DNA of 7,529 bases from an uncultured Synergistia bacterium. GTDB taxonomy: Bacteria; Eremiobacterota; SpSt-956; JAKJGF01. This document shows positions 6,243 through 7,529 of the stretch, in pieces. Both the position numbers and the translations under genes were made by a program. Position 1 is the stretch's first letter; every line of letters begins with the position of its first letter. Location of the stretch: positions 1-7,529 of the forward strand of contig CALARM010000206.1 in assembly GCA_937888925.1 (NCBI GenBank), in the 5' to 3' direction. The notes beneath the pieces are model-generated. The model was not told the DNA's origin and did no database searches. It worked only from the letters and a program-made list of their open reading frames with translations.

Positions 6243-6587
6243 ATGAGCAACGATAACATTATATCTTTTGAAGAATATAGACGAAAAAAGGCAGGAAAAA
6301 ATTATAGAGAAGATGATTTATCTGCAATTTTCAGAAAAGATCTCAGAGAGCAGGAAGACCTGACTGACTGGTATTTATTCCATAATACCTTTAATAAACA
6401 TAAGCTCTTCGTTCATACCATTTTCTATGAAAATCATATCCAGAAAATACCAAATCCAAATTCCGGCTATGTAATAGCTTTCTTTGATGAAATATATCCG
6501 TCGTCCGATCTGATTTTTGTAGATTATGCAGATTTCTTACAGAATTCATGGGAATCCGTAGGAACCTATTTATCAATTCTTGCCTGA
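6243..6587 (+). CDS. Hypothetical protein of 114 residues
   Basis: The ATG at 6243 is preceded by AAAGGA (6229-6234) at 8 bases. The protein opens MSNDNIISFEEYRRKKAGKN, a form seen at the start of many small cytosolic bacterial proteins, followed by an acidic helical stretch (YREDDLSAIFRKDLREQEDL). The rest is rich in aromatic residues (DWYLFHNTFNKHKLFVHTIFYE) and alternates strand-like segments (GYVIAFFDEI, DLIFVDYADF). There is no signal peptide, membrane helix, Cys or recognisable catalytic motif. I do not recognise the family. It has its own promoter candidate and no close operon partner: the gap to the next gene is 178 bases. Confidence 0.7.
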   Translation: MSNDNIISFEEYRRKKAGKNYREDDLSAIFRKDLREQEDLTDWYLFHNTFNKHKLFVHTIFYENHIQKIPNPNSGYVIAFFDEIYPSSDLIFVDYADFLQNSWESVGTYLSILA

Positions 6588-6677
6588 ATTATTGAAGGCA
6601 TACCGGATATATGATAAAATAAAATTTAATAAAAAGTTACTGACCTGGACATAAACATTGTAATAAAAGTCTTCCTC

Positions 6678-6707
6678 CCGTCACGTGTTACGCGCTACGC
6701 GTCACGA
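6678..6707. repeat. G+C-rich intergenic hairpin of ACGCG-type units
   Basis: A 30-base island, far richer in G+C than its surroundings, carries the degenerate units TCACG, TTACGCG, CTACGCG and TCACG. ACGCG (6690-6694) and CGCGT (6698-6702) pair around CTA; the stem can extend past one mismatch to 6687-6705. The sequence is built of CpG-rich short units typical of dispersed intergenic repeats in some environmental genomes. No T-run follows. Function unknown. Confidence 0.55.
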
Positions 6708-6718
6708 GAGCAAATATC

Positions 6719-6735
6719 TATTATTTATACTCACC
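6719..6735 (+). repeat. 17-base sequence shared with the left edge of the window
   Basis: TATTATTTATACTCACC here and TATTATTTATACTTACC at 6-22 differ at one base. Both lie upstream of genes, this one ending 30 bases before the serpin start and the other about 175 bases before the sigma fusion start. TATACT inside it (6726-6731) could serve as a -10 box, but there is no acceptable -35 at 16-18 bases. It may be a shared regulatory element, a repeat edge, or a chance match in A+T-rich DNA. Confidence 0.35.
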
Positions 6736-6765
6736 AAAATAAATTTAAGCAGGGAGATGATTATT

Positions 6766-7529
6766 ATGAACAAATTTCTATTACTTACTTTAATTGTCTT
6801 ATTTATATCCTTTCCGGGGTGTAATAAACAGGTGTCTGACCCTTCCCCGATTCCTACTCAGGATAAAACATACAGTCAGGCAACGACAGAACCTCAAATT
6901 CCGGAAAAGACAGAAGTGCCTCAGACTAAATATTTCGTGGGAGACGAGGAAAAAAAACTTGCAAACTCAAATACGGAATTCGGGTTGAAATTATTCAATA
7001 AAATAAACAAAGAAGATTTCGGGAAGAATATCTGTATTTCTCCTCTGAGTCTGTCTATTGCTCTCGATATGACTTATAACGGATCAGACAAAAGCACCAG
7101 AGAAGCTATGACAAAGGTGCTGGAACTGACCGGTATGAAATCGGACGAAATTAATATTGCCTCATCCAATCTGATTAATTTCCTGAAGAGTTCCAAAGAT
7201 GATCTTAAATTGACAATAGCAAATTCTATCTGGTATAGAGAGGATCTGCAATTTAGTCCTGAATTTGAAAATATCTGCAAAAATTATTATTTTTCAGAAG
7301 TCAGGAAAGGTATTACCATTAATGATGTCAACAGCTGGTGTAAAGATAATACGGGAGGTAAGATAGAAAAGTTTCTTAATGAGCTTCCATCGAATCTGGC
7401 CGTTTTACTTGTAAATGCAGTTTATTTTAAAGGTACCTGGGCATATAAGTTTGACAGAGAAAAAACTACGGAAGAATATTTTACCCTTTTAAACAAAAGT
7501 AAAAAGAAAGTTCCTATGATGAGACAGCA
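6766..7529 (+). CDS. Serpin-family protease inhibitor lipoprotein (3' end beyond the window)
   Basis: 254 codons are visible and the frame is still open at the right edge. AGGGAG (6751-6756) stands 9 bases before the ATG. The protein starts with the signal peptide MNKFLLLTLIVLFI and a lipobox SFPGC with Cys19, then a Pro/Thr/Gln/Glu-rich tether to about residue 62. The serpin fold begins at about 69: FGLKLFNKI, then N88-I-C-I-S-P-L-S with SIALDMTYNGSDKSTREAM, LTIANSIWY, VNSWCKDNTGGKIEKFL, and LLVNAVYFKGTWAYKFD leading to KVPMMRQ. The last strands, the hinge and the reactive-centre loop that sets target specificity are missing from the window, so inhibitor versus non-inhibitor cannot be judged. 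The link between E178-V and V-N-S-W191 is about five or more residues shorter than usual serpins. Expected on the cell surface or periplasmic face, trapping serine or cysteine proteases. Confidence 0.92.
   Translation, partial: MNKFLLLTLIVLFISFPGCNKQVSDPSPIPTQDKTYSQATTEPQIPEKTEVPQTKYFVGDEEKKLANSNTEFGLKLFNKINKEDFGKNICISPLSLSIALDMTYNGSDKSTREAMTKVLELTGMKSDEINIASSNLINFLKSSKDDLKLTIANSIWYREDLQFSPEFENICKNYYFSEVRKGITINDVNSWCKDNTGGKIEKFLNELPSNLAVLLVNAVYFKGTWAYKFDREKTTEEYFTLLNKSKKKVPMMRQ

Noticed and set aside
6794..6988. A 64-codon + strand ORF inside the serpin gene.
   Set aside because: It is an out-of-frame shadow of the serpin lipoprotein, whose frame has the signal peptide and family motifs.
1..7529. 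CRISPR arrays, tRNA or rRNA genes, and insertion-sequence ends.
   Set aside because: No regularly spaced direct repeats outside the NHL gene, no cloverleaf-like sequence, and no transposase or terminal inverted repeats with target duplications were seen.

Overview
The window is an AT-rich bacterial segment (roughly 35-40% G+C by eye). All convincing genes are on the + strand, most with clear Shine-Dalgarno sites, and TAA, TAG and TGA all serve as stops. Two lipoprotein signal peptides share an S-F-x-G-C lipobox. Serpin, NHL-propeller and S9-type sequences together suggest an uncultured environmental bacterium; I cannot name the phylum. Several broken gene pieces between intact genes mark an accessory or decaying region.

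Layout. Bases 1-259 hold no intact gene but contain a nested inverted repeat built on GGAAC/GTTCC and a Shine-Dalgarno site placed before an ATA codon. Bases 260-2671 (probably starting at 197) encode the main item: an S9 (prolyl oligopeptidase/acylaminoacyl-peptidase type) beta-propeller plus alpha/beta-hydrolase, fused to a complete ECF-type sigma-70 factor. The three catalytic positions of the S9 part read Ala, Asn and Asn instead of Ser, Asp and His, and the HGGP-type loop reads R-R-N-A, so it is almost certainly a pseudo-peptidase. Immediately after its stop, in the same frame, lies the 3' remnant of a HAD-family phosphatase gene (2672-2950). Next come a small exported, possibly frameshifted ORF pair (2978-3339) and a large lipoprotein (3387-5774) with a cupredoxin-like domain and twelve NHL repeats. 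Bases 5775-6242 contain a start-less coding remnant (5900-6136), a weak intrinsic terminator and a promoter for an unrecognised 114-residue protein (6243-6587). A G+C-rich hairpin and a short sequence also found at the left edge precede a serpin lipoprotein (6766 to the right edge, 3' end missing).

Working idea (inference). The dead S9 module may be a cytosolic ligand- or peptide-sensing domain that controls the attached sigma factor, in place of a separate anti-sigma factor; none is seen in the window. The lipid-anchored serpin and NHL/cupredoxin proteins are surface or envelope proteins and could be targets, but nothing in the sequence proves co-regulation.
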